The notes under the pieces: model-generated
What the model was told of the DNA's origin: nothing
Database searches by the model: none
What the model saw: the letters and a program-made list of their open reading frames with translations, nothing else
Shown here: positions 12,801 to 24,576 of the stretch, piece after piece
Numbering within the stretch: the stretch's first letter is position 1
Layout: each line of letters begins with the position of its first letter
NCBI GenBank assembly: GCA_030848705.1
Contig: CM061237.1
Span: 78,239,910-78,303,909 of the forward strand
Origin: Heracleum sosnowskyi
Lineage: Eukaryota; Streptophyta; Magnoliopsida; Apiales; Apiaceae
Direction: 5' to 3'
DNA: 64,000 nt
Program-made: the position numbers and the translations under genes

Positions 12801-13931
12801 TTTGTTGCTTCGGGTAATGAGAGGAAAGTATGTAAGTTGATCAAGTCTATATATGGCTTAAAACAAGATCCTAGAGACTGGCATAAAAAATTTGATGATA
12901 CTGTTTTAGAATCAGAATTTGTAGTTAATGAAAGTGACAAGTGTGTCTACTATATGGTTAAAGGAAATGAATGTATTATCGTGTGCCTATATGTGGATGA
13001 TATATTATTGTTTGGAACCAATATTGAGATTATTAACGAGACAAAAGGTTTCTTGAAAAGGCACTTTGAAATGAAGGATATGGGTGAGGCTAGTGTGATT
13101 CTTGGGGTCAAGTTGACACAGTCAACTGATGGAATAACATTGTCACAATCTCATTATATAGAGAAATCTATACTTGAGAAGTATGGTTATTCAAATTGTA
13201 GAATCGCTAGTACACCATACGATCCTAAAGTTGCCCTAGTCAAGAATAGTTCAGGTATACCTGTGTCTCAGTTAAGGTATTCTCAGATTATTGGGAGTTT
13301 GCAATATCTTGCTAATGTGACTACACTAGATATTTTTTATTCTGTGTCTAAGTTAGCTAGATATACAAGCTGTCTGAACAAGACTCATTGGGAGGCACTA
13401 GATAGAGTTCTTAGATATCTTAAGGGAACTATTTCCCTTGGTTTGCATTATCGAATATTCCTTGGAGTACTCGAGGGATATAGTGATGCAAGTTGGATAG
13501 CTAAGAAATCTGGTACCAATGGAGTGACTGGATATTTTTTTACCCTAGCAGGTGGAGCAATATCCTGGAAGTCTACTAGACAGACTTTGATAACTCGGTC
13601 TACTTTTGAGGCTGAGTTGTGTGCACTAGATGCCACGGGGACGGAAGCTGAATGGTTGCATGGACTTATGTTAGTGTTACCTGTAGTAAGCAGACCGCTT
13701 CCAGCCATTGCTGTTCATTGTGATAGCCGTACAACTATCGACAAGATCAGTAGTGAAAAGTATAATGCTAAAACAAAGAGACACATCCAAGTTAGACTTA
13801 AGTCTATAAGGGGTCTTGTGTCTCAGAGGATTATTGATGTAGAGTTCATTGGAACTCAGGATAATATAGCTGATCCTTTGACTAAAGGACTTGAGCATGC
13901 AGTAGTCCTTAAGTCTAGGTTGGGGATGTGA
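9861..13931 (+). pseudogene. Element B: Copia gag-pol polyprotein with a single nonsense codon
   Basis: One reading frame of about 1,356 codons, from ATG 9861 to TGA 13929-13931, encodes a complete Copia polyprotein. In order it shows gag (FSRWQKKMKLWL), one zinc knuckle CWSCGQVGHWSKDC (~10692-10733), protease WLIDTGANVHI, GAG-pre-integrase DLWHSRLGHLN, and integrase with the aspartates in VHTDI and RSDRGGEY and the glutamate in NGVAEQKNK. RT has QMDVKTTFLHG and the intact YVDDILLFG, and RNase H has GYSDASW. The only interruption seen is TGA at 12684-12686 in the RT N-terminal part (MTTI-stop-MLIAL). This is a young, nearly intact element, unlike its neighbours. One zinc knuckle and one uninterrupted frame set it apart from the SIRE-like elements here. 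The exact lineage (Tork/Ale-type) was not resolved. Confidence 0.85.
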
Positions 13932-14492
13932 CTGATAGCCTATAATGATTCATCAGCAGCGGGAACCCAATACACCTGAGAGGAGATCCCTTGAAGTGTA
14001 TTCAATGTGGTAATAACAAGCTGTGAGGGTGAGTTGGTAGTACTTTACTATATACCTTGATACGCACGTATCTGAGTCTATCCCCTGTTACTGCCAGTAT
14101 AGCAAGAGTTATTTGAACTCTGAATGGGGTCAAGTCATTTGACGAGATGATCGCAGTACATCTCTGGAGATGCCCAGCTAAGCGAATGTAATTGTGTGGT
14201 CGCAATTAGAGGAAAGGGTTATTCCTTGAAGCATTCGACGAACAGGATCGAGACAGGACCATTAACGTCTCAAAGCCGTAGATCAGCACCATAGCCTTTG
14301 ATTTGTCATCGTCTATGGAGTGTGGTTACACCAAACGGATAAAGATTCAAGGTGAAACATTCCATCTAGATCCGGTAGCCATCGAAGTAGAGGACTAAGG
14401 AGGGTTCAAACCCGGAAGGGTACCGACTCTGAAAAAAACAAGTCATGATAAGGACCGATATGTAAGCATTTCTGTATGGATTTGTGGGGGAT
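13932..14492 (+). other. Element B 3' noncoding region and polypurine tract
   Basis: No coding sequence is present. The start contains a block seen in many plant Copia elements (GGGAACCCAATACACC ... GAGATCCCTTGAAGTGTATT). It can form a stem between AATACAC (13969-13975) and GTGTATT (13996-14002). The region ends with the polypurine tract TTTGTGGGGGAT (14481-14492) directly before the 3' LTR. Confidence 0.6.
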
Positions 14493-15800
14493 TGTTAGAA
14501 AATGGAAAGTTTGAGGCATATTTTATATATGTTCTTGATGGAATTTCCGGAAACTAACAATTGGAAGTTGTTCCTTGTAATGAGGACTTAAACTTTCATG
14601 TTTGGATCTAAGACATTTTCTTAGTGTAATCCATAAATAAATTGAGTTGAAATAGGTTGCTTGAAATGGGTTATGTGGGTTGGTTATATTGAAATAACTT
14701 GTATCCCACATTGAAATGGTAATGAGAGGTTGGTGGGTTTATATAGAAACATGTGCAAGAGTAGTGTACAACTACTAAGGCATGTAGGTGTGCATGGTGT
14801 TAGTATGTGCCTCACACGCGCGCACACACACACACACGCGCCGCCGCCGCTCGCCTCGCCACGCCTCGACTCGGGTCGGGTCGAAGGGCGATTTGGGTGA
14901 ATGTCTCGGCGTCTCGCGTACGCGAGGCGACCTGGGCGAGGAATTTTATTACCTGTTTATTTAATATTATTTATTGATTTAATCTAACAGTATCAGTATT
15001 TATTTGTAACAGCTATACGAACTAGGTCAGGATTTATATCAAATCCTGATGGACCAGTTCTTGGATCAAATCCTGATGACCTGGGTCAGTATTTGGATCA
15101 AATCCTGATGACTACTGATCCTGATGGCCTATGTCAGTATCTGGATCCTGATGGAGTTAAATCCTGATGGCTGGTCCAGTCCTGACGAAATCCTGATGGT
15201 CGGTCGAGTACTGATGTCACTCCTGACGGATAGCAAGTCCTGATGGCTTGAAGTACTGATGATGATCAAATCCTGATGGACCAGGAAATCCTGACTGAGC
15301 TGTAACTGTTATTAAATCTTGATGACTACTGTTATGGTAATTAAATCAGAATAATTAGTATGTAACTCTGAAAACCCTAGCAACTATCATCTTCTCTGTT
15401 CTCTCTCAACTCTTACAGATTAATTACATAGTTCTTGGGCGAAGTGAGGTGTTGGTCATTGTTGTTAATTGCCATTTCTGTGAGTGGATTGATCTGTGCT
15501 GTTTTATCCTGGGAGTGATATTGCTGCAACCCAACACAGCGTAAGTGGGGCAATAATCTCTTCAAGAACAGTCAAGACTTCTCTAAGGCTTGGCGACTCA
15601 GCTATTTATTATCTTTCAGTATTTGTTAAAGCTCCTGAGAGATAAGTGTTCTTTCTTGTCTTGTTATTTTCAGTCTCTAATTATATTATTGTTTTGACCT
15701 TTGTGTTTGTTTCGTTTATTGGTTTTTGCCTGTTCTTGTTAATACAAAATATATATAACTGCCCTATTGTTGCTGTGTAGTTAGTGTATTATACCCAACA
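14493..15800 (+). repeat. 3' LTR of element B (1,308 bp)
   Basis: It starts TGTTAGAAAA after a polypurine tract and ends ATACCCAACA. The last 24 bases recur at 9790-9813. A TATA-like TTTATATAG near 14738 suggests transcription starts about 270 bp into the LTR. Between about 15027 and 15315 it carries a dense array of ATCCTGATG(G/A), with about 13 close copies plus diverged ones. GTAAGTGGGG near 15541 resembles a splice donor. ATTAC (15801-15805) would be the right-hand target duplication. Confidence 0.85.
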
Positions 15801-17913
15801 ATTACAACCAACAACTCCTTAGGTGAAGGAATTCTGAATTCACAAGCTAATGACATGCTTGATGTTCCAAATAAATAATCTGGTTGTTTTCATGATGACG
15901 TGGAGGAAGTGCTTGCTACAACACACAAAGTGAAGTCTCCTAAAATTCCTTATCCATTTGGTACTAATAGTCACTTTGATTACATTCCTTTTCCATCTAG
16001 ATTGATGCAAATTAAAGTGGATGAGATGGAGAATAAGGGCCATATGGATACGGACGTATGTTCTCGAAGAGTAGAAGAGAGAGTGTTATGCAAGAAGACC
16101 TTACGGTCATGAAGGGAGAAGAGGTGGATGACATAATTACTAAAGATCATGCTAAACATTTTCTAGTGGAGTAGTATGTTGGAATTGATGAGAGTTTTGT
16201 GCCTCACGCAAGTATTGTTGAAAAACCAACTCCTCCGTTCATTTTTGATTTTAAACATGAAGAAAATTCTACTCTTGAGGGTACGTTCAATATTGTGAAG
16301 GAGTTATTGATGCATTCTATGTGTGATGCACCTAAATTGGAGCGGAAATCTTCACCAACTCATTTGATGTATCATATACTATTTTCTGATCGGATTGGTG
16401 ATTTTTCAGCAAGTCACATGTGCCCAACTAGCACTACAATTCTATTCGAATTATGCAATTCTCATGCCGCCTTTCACATGCTGAAGATGGAACATATATC
16501 GTGGATGTATCCGCCTTAAAATTGAGAGGTAAATTATCTAGCCAAAGACAATAAAGAAGAGCACTTCTTGGGAGGTAACCCAAAGTTATTGTAAGTTTTG
16601 TATTATTATTATTAGATTTTTGTTTTTGTTTTTTTATTCCCACAAGGTGCATTGATAATTTTGTTTGAAGTGTTTCAGAAATTAATAAATTCTTTAAGAA
16701 TTTTCATGTTAGTCTAAATACTGGAGAAGTTTGTTCTTAAAAAAAAGAGGCAAAGGGCGTTCTGAAAAAGAAAATTGTTGAAGGAACAGATTTATTTAGA
16801 TGACCAGCAAGTGATTTGTATGGTGTGCAAGGAAAATCAACGAAAAAAAACAGAGCAACATGGATCTTGCGATGACAGTGCGTATTCTGTGTTGGCGGTG
16901 CGAGCTTCCCTGTACATCAACAAATGGAGCGCTTAAATATGATACTGGGGTATTAGTTTCACTATCCCGTGGTATTACTTCTCTGGCTGCTGCGCACTTC
17001 TTTCCTCCCGCGGTGCGTAATGCGCAGTGCAAAGTTTCCTGTTGAGTCTAGCACCAGCGCGGCTTCTGTGAGTGTCAACAGCTCTTCACTTGCAGTCCAG
17101 GCCCATTCAATGTCTAGTCCAGACAACATTTGTCCTGTTGTGGTGGAGGAGTGCTATTTGAACAAAAAGTTCAGTTATAGGGATTTGAACCTCTGACCTG
17201 CAGCTGGCAGAACTTTTACTTGCAATAAACAACCACTATGCCAACACATCTTTAATGACAGATTGTGGACTAACTCTAAATGTACTGAAAGCTGAACCTA
17301 GAGTTGAATTTGCTGGAGGCATAATTTTTTAATTCCTTTTCAAGTGTCACTTCATGCAATTGCATATGGGAGTTTTTTTTCTCACATTTCTTTGTATGTA
17401 TTTTCTTTATTTGGTTTTTTGTATTTTTTGTATTAGTTTTTTTTTATTTTTTTATTCTTCATATATGTATATATATTATATGTTTTATTCATTGAGGACA
17501 ACAAATCATTCAAGTGTGCGGAGATGTTCTCAATATTTTATAAAAATTCAAAAAAAAATATAAAATTAAATTATTATTTTTTGTATATAATTTCCTTGTC
17601 AATGCATGTTAGCAAGGATATGTACACATTTTGTAGACTAATTTTGCATGATAAATTCTGAGTGTGCTATCAACGAATAAAAATCATTTGTTGCATGTTG
17701 ATTCCTTGTGTGTCCTTGCGAAAATTCTAAAAATTGAGATGTTTCTTAGTCTAATTTCAGTGAGTCGAGCATGCTTTCACCTTGTGAGATTTTGAGCCTA
17801 ATTTGTGATTGATACATTTTATATCAGTCGAATTATTTTTTTGTGTGGTGTTCGTCATTTAGCATGTGCTCTGGAACTTGTTTTGATACCGTTTTGAAAC
17901 TACAAGTTATGTG
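15801..17913 (+). mobile_element. Element F, left part: decayed Gypsy (Athila/Tat-like) 3' internal region
   Basis: No intact ORF is present. The stretch CTTCTTGGGAGGTAACCCAA (16565-16584) is the hallmark that follows pol in many Athila/Tat-like Gypsy elements. CATTGAGGACAACAAATCAT and AAGTGTGCGGAGATG near 17493-17526 resemble the conserved block shortly upstream of the 3' polypurine tract. Short reading stretches (15900-16112, 16199-16519) show KIPYPFGTNSHFDYIPF and VEKPTPPFIFDFKHE but could not be assigned to a domain. The sequence breaks off at the start of element C's LTR and appears to resume near 23906. Confidence 0.5.
17181..17243 (-). repeat. tRNA-like pol III box A/box B pair, possible SINE head
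   Basis: On the minus strand TGGCATAGTGG (17243-17233) fits the tRNA box A consensus, and GGTTCAAATCC (17191-17181) fits box B with one change. They are 41 bp apart, within the normal internal-promoter spacing. The sequence cannot fold as a full tRNA. It could be the head of a SINE extending left on the minus strand, or a tRNA-like segment carried by the Gypsy element. No A-tail or target duplication was found. Confidence 0.35.
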
Positions 17914-19159
17914 TGTAAAGCATAATGTAACATAATATGTAACAGAGATAACTACAACTCAACAAAGGAACAAGACATACTCTAATATTAAGTGAAGCAC
18001 AGGAATCCAGAAAAACAGAAGAAACAGTAAACTCAAAAAATCAAAATATGGTATGTATTCTTGAAGTCCGTAAACAGGTCACGGAAAGAAGTTCAGTAAT
18101 ATGTTCAGGCCTCGGTGACAAATAAAGAATCAAGACTTTCAAGACTACAGAAGTATTTGAATGATAAAGAGTGAGTACCAGAGGATTTCAGTGATTTTAT
18201 AATGAAGCAACCAGAATGACAAAGGACTTATCAACTGTATTGTATTGAAGACGTAGAGGTATTGATCAAGTGTTAGACATCTGTGAACCAGACCAGTTGC
18301 ACTAGTTGTCAGCACTAAGAAGATCAACATGTTTATCGTCTCAGAAGAAATTGATTTAACTCAGACCTGAAACATCCTGGAAGTTAAAAGAAATTGATAA
18401 GGTATGTTTAGGTTAAATTGAAGTGCAATATGCTTGCTGCAAGAAGATAGAATCTTCAAGGATCAAACTGCAAATAAAGACATTCGATGGTTTTCATTTA
18501 TGAAAAACTATCGAGAGAAGAAAGAAAGGTTTGATAAAAACTATCAAGGAAGGAAAAACCAATTCGACAGTTTCTTTTTCAGAAACCATCGAAGTGGACA
18601 AAATGTGTTAGTTTGATAGTTTTATTTATAAAATTATCGAACTACTTTCAAAGAAACAAAGTAGTCCTTTCCATAGATTTTATTTAAATCTATCGAAAGA
18701 AAAGAAAAATGGAGCAGGTAGTATACATTCAAGTTTTGTCAGAGGTTGGTGAGGACATGGACGGCCAAGATTCACTCTAGGCTTTCGATAATTTTTCCTA
18801 AGCCTGCAATTCGAGAAGTGAAGACACTGTCTTCATCAGTTAGTTTTGCAGAAGATCATTTACGCAGAAGAATTTAAGAGCTTGAGAAATTCTACAGAAG
18901 AATTTAATAGTGCCTTAATTTCTATCTTTTGTATTGATTACTGTAACCTGAACTCATTGAAGCTAATCCTACGGATTAGAATTTTAGCACCCTTCATGTT
19001 TTATATTTATAAAACAATATATTACCCGACTCGTGTTTTGATTTGGTAAATTTGATTTCGGACAAGAACATATATAATATCCGCAAATGAAATTGAATAA
19101 TTTGTGAGTATCGTATTCAACCCCCCCCCCCCCCCTTCTACGATACTTTGGACCTAACA
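17914..19159 (+). repeat. 5' LTR of element C (1,246 bp)
   Basis: It starts TGTAAAGCATAATG and ends GACCTAACA, directly before a tRNA-iMet-type primer site. The same LTR family occurs on the minus strand at 56168-57351. A TATA-like stretch TTTATATTTATAAAAC lies near 19000-19015. The SIRE box TTCAACCC...TTCTACGAT contains a 15-base C run (19121-19135), longer than in any other copy here. Motifs of the type C(T/C)ATCGAA/TTCGATGG cluster at 18483-18791 in both orientations. Confidence 0.85.
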
Positions 19160-19161
19160 AT

Positions 19162-19173
19162 TGGTATCAGAAC
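19162..19173 (+). other. Primer-binding site of element C
   Basis: TGGTATCAGAAC differs by one base from TGGTATCAGAGC, the complement of the 3' end of initiator tRNA-Met. It begins two bases after the LTR end. Confidence 0.85.
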
Positions 19174-19318
19174 TTCTTGATTGACATACAAATCAGATGC
19201 GGTGATTGAGACCAAAATCAAACAAGACTTGAAAATTTGAATCGAATTTTTTAATTTTCAAAATTTTCATTTTATTGGAATTTTTTAAATCTTAAATAAT
19301 TTGTAATTTTTAGAAACC

Positions 19319-21699
19319 ATGAGTGCTCCAAAGACAACTGCTGGTATCAAAGTTCCCCCCTTTACTAGAGATGATTTCGGTCTGTAGAAGATGAAGATGC
19401 TATTATTTATCAAAGCTTCAAATCCTTTGTATATTGGCATCTTAGAGAACAGACCGTTTGTACCAATGAAACCAGTAAGCGAATCGACAAATACTGATGG
19501 TACTAGAGTTCCCCAAGGTTCAACCCCAAAGGAATTGACCGAGTACACAGACACAGACAGGGAATTGGTTCGATTGGATACAGGCTAATGCTGATATTAA
19601 CTAACTCCACATATAAAGAAATGAGTTATCAGATTATGAACTGTACAAGTGGGAAACAAATGTGGGATACCATTAATCTAATAATGGAAGGTACTGAATA
19701 CTTGCAGGAAAATAGATTGGATATCCTGACATCTCAATATGAATCATTAGGTCACTTCCCGGAGAAAGTACAACTCAGGTCTTTAAGAAATATACTAAGC
19801 TATTAAATGAATTATCAATGAAAGGGAAAACCTATACTCTGAGAGAGAGAAACAGGAAGTTCATGATGACACTTCCCCACCATGTAGAACACAAGTCTTC
19901 ATCCATAAGGGAAAGAATAGATTTTACAAAGATGATCTATGGCAAACTTAAGACTTATGAGATGGAACAAGAACAAAGAGTAATAATCTATGGACCAGGG
20001 ACAATGGACAACAAAAATAATGCACTCGCAAGATCAGCTGCACTTGTAGTGGATGAACCAACAACTGCAAATATTCAGGTTCAAACCCCTAGAGCTAGAA
20101 ATGAAGAGATAATAAAAGCTGAGTTGGATTATGCAAATCTAGGTGCTGATGAAAGTGATTACTAAACTTTAGAAGAACTTGAGCAAATGGAAGACAAAAC
20201 CGTGGCGTACTTAGTTTCAAAGTTTTGTCATATTCATTTCAAGAGAAACCCTAAGTACAAGTTCAAGGGTTCAGCAAATAGATTTCAGAAGAACAAGTAT
20301 TCTTCATAATCTGGCTCTAAGGGAGGCTACAAGACAGACATGATTGACAGGAACAAATCAAGATGCTACAACTGCAATGAGTTAGGACATTTTGCCACTG
20401 AATGCCGGAAGCCTCGTCAAGCAAGAGACAAGAAAGGTGTCTATGAGAAGAAGGATTCTTATGAAGATTTGAAAAGAGAAAATGCAAAGCTGAAACAGCA
20501 ACTGGAAGCAATGTCTGGAAAGCAGAAATGAAGAGCTTATATTGCAGAGGGTAAAGGCTGGGATGATACTGATTCGGATGAAGAGGAAGAGTATGTAAAT
20601 CTTGCCCTAATGGCCGACTCTTCAAAGGAATCACCTCAGTCATCTCAGGTACCTATCTTAACTACAATTGACATGTCTAATTTCGAGTACAAGAAAACTG
20701 TGCAAGATCTAAGTGTTGAACTGTTTAATGTACATACAAGCATGCTAGCATCTGAAATTGAAAATGCTAAACTAGTTCTTAAGATTAAAAATCTGGAATC
20801 TAAAAATGAAGAACTAGAGCTTGTAGTTGTCACTATAGAAGGTCTTAAACAGAGGAACGAGTACTTAGAGAACAAGTTCAAATGTAATGAAGAGATAGAG
20901 ACAATCCTTAGGAAGCAGATTTCAGACTTAGAGTTGAAACTGAATGCATATAAGAACTCCGCCCTAATTGCTAAGGAAATAATTGATAAACAGGCATTAG
21001 AGAATAAAACTGCTATAGGATTTGACTACAACAAGAAAACTGGAAAGAAGCTAGTGGAGTTTCTTGTGACACCTCTAGCTGTCAAGGAGAATATTCCACA
21101 CATTCTTAAGAATGTTAACTGTCCAGTTTTTGTTAAGCCTGTTTCAGAACCTATCAATGTGTGACTTAATCATTAGACAAGAATTGCTTGAGGAGGATTT
21201 AAAGAAGGAGGTAGAGATAAAAACTAAGTTGCCTAGGAAGTCAGTAAAAACTGAATTACCTAAAACTGATATAGGCAATAAAGTAGGAAATGCTAAAAAG
21301 AACAGGAATGGGAAAGCAGGTGTTATTAATCAGAATGTTGTTACATCCTCTCCCATTGCATCTAGGAAGTTGTGCAATAACTGTAATTCTGCTGGTCACC
21401 TTACACATGCATGTAAAAAGGTTAAAGTAGAAAATGTTGTTACTTCTGAAATGCATAACATGTCTGACATGCCTGATCTTCATGAACCCTGTGGTAAGAA
21501 AGATTGCTTACTTTGTGCATACAATATCATGCATGCTTATTTTAAGTTAATGAATGCATCTGGTAGCACTAGCACTGAAACTGAGAAAGCCACAGTCAAG
21601 ATGGAAGTCAAACAGGTTAAGATTGAATCAAATGTTACTCCTGTTAAAGTTTCTAAACCTTCAGGACCCAAACAAGTTTGGGTACCAAAGTCCGCTTAA
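19319..21699 (+). pseudogene. Element C: SIRE-like gag, multiply disrupted
   Basis: Starts at ATG 19319 (MSAPKTTAGIKVPPFTRDDF). A first stop TAG lies at 19385-19387, followed by stops and frame changes near 19586, 19804, 20163, 20307, 20529 and 21162. Two zinc knuckles remain: CYNCNELGHFATEC (about 20362-20403) and CNNCNSAGHLTHAC (about 21373-21414). Between them is a coiled-coil-like Leu/Glu/Lys-rich segment (20650-20960). A gag with two knuckles separated by a coiled coil is typical of SIRE-type Copia elements. It ends GPKQVWVPKSA-stop at 21699, and pol continues in another frame. Confidence 0.75.
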
Positions 21700-21710
21700 T
21701 CAATCTGTGA

Positions 21711-23273
21711 TTGCAGGGTAAGGTTAATAATGCAAAGGTCGTGTGGATTCTGGATAGTGGCTGTTCTAGACACATGACAAGAGAAGAGTCTCTGCTTACA
21801 TATGTGGTTAAGAAGACCGGCCCGATAGTAACCTTTGGAGATGACAACAAGGGATTCACTACGGGATATGGTAATCTGGAAATTGGGAATGTCATCTTTG
21901 AAAATATCTCTCTTGTTGAAGGATTAAAGCACAATCTACTAAGTATCAGTCAGTTCTGTGACAAAGGATACAATGTGGACTTCAGAAAAGATAAATTCTT
22001 GATCTCAAACAGAAAAGATGAGAAGCTTTCTCTACAAGGAGTAAGAAAAAGAAATTTGTTTATAGCTGACTTAAGTTCTTCCAATGATGCAGAAGTCAAA
22101 TATTTCTACAGAAAGGCTTCAACAGATCAAAGTTGGTTATGGCATAAGAAGCTCTCACATTTGAACTTCAAAACTATGAACTCTTTGGTAAAGAGAGAGT
22201 TAGTGAGAGGGTTACCCCTGATGGAATTTCATCAGGATGGACTATGTGAAGCATGTGAAAAAGGGAAGTCTAAGAAAGCATCACACAGAAGCAAAGAACT
22301 GACAAGCATTTCTAAATCTCTTCAGTTGATTCATATGGATTTATTTGGTCCAGTAAATGTCATGTCAATTTCAAGGAAAAGATATGCATTGGTGATGGTT
22401 GACGACTACTCCAAGTACACGTGGGTGTTATTCTTACAATCAAAGGATGAAGCAACACAATTAATTATTGATCACATAAAGAAGATAGAAGTAGAAGCTA
22501 ACCTACCTATGCGGACAATCAGATCAGACAATGAAACTGAATTCAAAAATGTAGTTCTAAATGACTTCTACACAGAGAAGGAATATCTAGACAGTATTCA
22601 GCACCAAGAACTCCTCAGCAAAATGGAGTAGTGGAAATGAAGAATAGAACCTTGGTTGAAGCAGCAAGGACTATGCTAAGTGAATCAAAACTTCCCACTT
22701 ATTTTTGGGCTGAAACAGTAAATATAGCTTGCTACACTCATAATCGTACCCTGATTAATAAAGATCATGAAAAGACTCTGTATGAGTTAATGGCCAACAA
22801 GAAACTATCACTGAAGTACTTTCATGTGTTTGGTGCAAAGTGCTTTGTATTAAAAGATGGAGAACATCTAGGCAAGTTTGATGCCAAAGCAGATGCAGGC
22901 ATTTTTCTGGGCTATTCTCTGGAATCTAAAACTTACAGGGTTTATGTGACTGAAGATAAGAAGTTGTTGGGAAGATTAAATGTAACGTTTGATGACACCA
23001 AAAGACCAAGCCTGCAAACCAGAGAGAACTCTGAATCCTTGGTATTTGAAAATCTATCAGGAGATCTCTCTGACAATGAAGAAGAACCTGTAGTTGTTCC
23101 TGGTAATAATAATAATGACAATGATAATGATTCTGGACCAAGTGGTGACAGTGGTGAGGTCCTCAAACTACCACTGGATCCACTATAGTCAGACAACAGA
23201 GTCAACAGATCATACCAGCAACAACTCAGGGGGAGCAGGAGAAGGATCAACTAGTCACACTCAACAAAATTAT
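21711..23273 (+). pseudogene. Element C: pol fragment (protease and integrase), lost after integrase
   Basis: Protease motif WILDSGCSRHM appears at about 21741, then GAG-pre-integrase (SWLWHKKLSHLNFKTM) and integrase with aspartates in LIHMDLFGP and TIRSDNETEF. A frameshift near 22575-22631 falls between the second aspartate and the glutamate motif. The integrase C-terminal region (YFHVFGAKCFVL, GIFLGYS) continues in a third frame. A further stop occurs at 23186-23188. The sequence ends at 23273 where a minus-strand LTR begins. RT, RNase H and the 3' LTR of this element are absent. Frames and stops show it is long dead. Confidence 0.75.
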
Positions 23274-23905
23274 TGTTATTCCCAGACAATGAATCAAGAT
23301 TGTAGAAGGGGGGTTGAATACAATCCTTAAAAATTCTTTGGTTCTTGACAGTAAAGATTTGAAAAGTAAATTCAAGAACAGAAAAACAAACAAGATAAGA
23401 TAACACAGGAATTAAAAATTCAGGTGGATTGATTTATCCACTTGAGAGATTTTTATTTGAAGAGATCTATGTGATGTTTATGAATAAACACACAGTTGCA
23501 TACACACAATTCTAGCTTCGGCAATTTACAAAGGATATTGCTTTTAGCTCTCTAAATTGCCTAACAGATTTCTCTTTTACTAGAATTATGCCTCACTTGG
23601 TTATATATCCCAAGTTTACAAGATATTTTGAACATTCAATACTACAAAAAGTAAATCTGTTCAAGATCCGTGTTTCTCCATTCTGAGTAGTGGTCCATGT
23701 GTCGGTAGCTTGCCCTTCTTGGCTGATTGTCTTTTATAGAAATGCTATTTTTTGACCAGAAGACAGAATGCTACTTCTTCTCGTGAGTTTCCAGAAATAC
23801 TGGTTTCCATGCTCTGTGTAGTCTGTCAACCCAAGTGCACTGTCTGAACTTATGGGTTTAATGCTTGTGAAAGCCTGATCACCTTTTACATGATTTATAT
23901 TTCAT
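23274..23905 (-). repeat. LTR E, minus strand, right end uncertain
   Basis: On the minus strand it ends GGGAATAACA at 23274 after the SIRE box TTCAACCCCCCTTCTAC (plus-strand view: TAGAAGGGGGGTTGAA, 23305-23320). The minus-strand TATA region GGGATATATAACCAAGTGAGG (about 23594-23614) resembles that of element A's LTR, so the two families are related. No TG start, polypurine tract or matching target duplication (ATTAT at 23269-23273) was found to the right. The U3 part is probably truncated. Confidence 0.6.
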
Positions 23906-24576
23906 GTTGAGTGCTAGAATTAAAAGTGAACATGATGCTCTGTTAGTTTATCAAGTTTAGCCACTTGTGAGCCTTTTCTTTGAATTCCTACCGCGTCCTT
24001 AAGCCACGTTACAACCTTTAACAAAGACCTTTTGATTCGTGCATGCATGTATACAAAGTAGTGGAGATTTGGTGGACAACCAAGCATCTGGTAGCACATG
24101 TCTATTTTGATTGAACTTGAGTGATACACTGCACCTAAACACTTGTGTGAATTGAGAGTGACGTGAGATTTTGTATCCATAGCGTGCTTACTTATTGAAG
24201 GCGATTTTGATGTCTATTTCATGTTATTTTTGTCTACCAAGACATGTGTGCATACTTGGATTATTTTGTGCAAATGGTGTACTTTCAGATATTCTCAGGT
24301 TGTTATGTGATTGAGGTCTGCATATGTGGAGTACTATGAATTGTTGCATGTTTGAGACTTTGGTGATTGAAAATATTTGATTTTGTGGGTATATCTTCTA
24401 TAAACCTTCACGAGACAAAACTCGTCCTACTAGGGCTGCCTAAGGCTTTAAAGGCTTGTTGCATATGCTCAATGCAATCGTGTCATCTACGAAAGTGGTG
24501 TTTGTTAGTTAGTTAGATTAGTTTTTATTCTTTTTATTTGTCCGAGGACGTGCAAAATGCTAAGTGTGGGGATATT
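23906..24576 (+). mobile_element. Element F, right part: Gypsy 3' untranslated region and polypurine tract
   Basis: No coding sequence is present. The blocks CTAGAATTAAAAGTGAACAT, CACGAGACAAAACTCGTCC and GTCCGAGGACGTGCAAAATG are characteristic of the long 3' untranslated region of Athila/Tat-like Gypsy elements. The polypurine tract AAGTGTGGGGATATT (24562-24576) precedes the LTR. It appears to be the continuation of the sequence broken at 17913. Confidence 0.6.

Noticed and set aside
16860..17196. Short plus-strand open frames as host genes
   Set aside because: They overlap each other, lack domains and lie in the untranslated 3' part of a Gypsy remnant.
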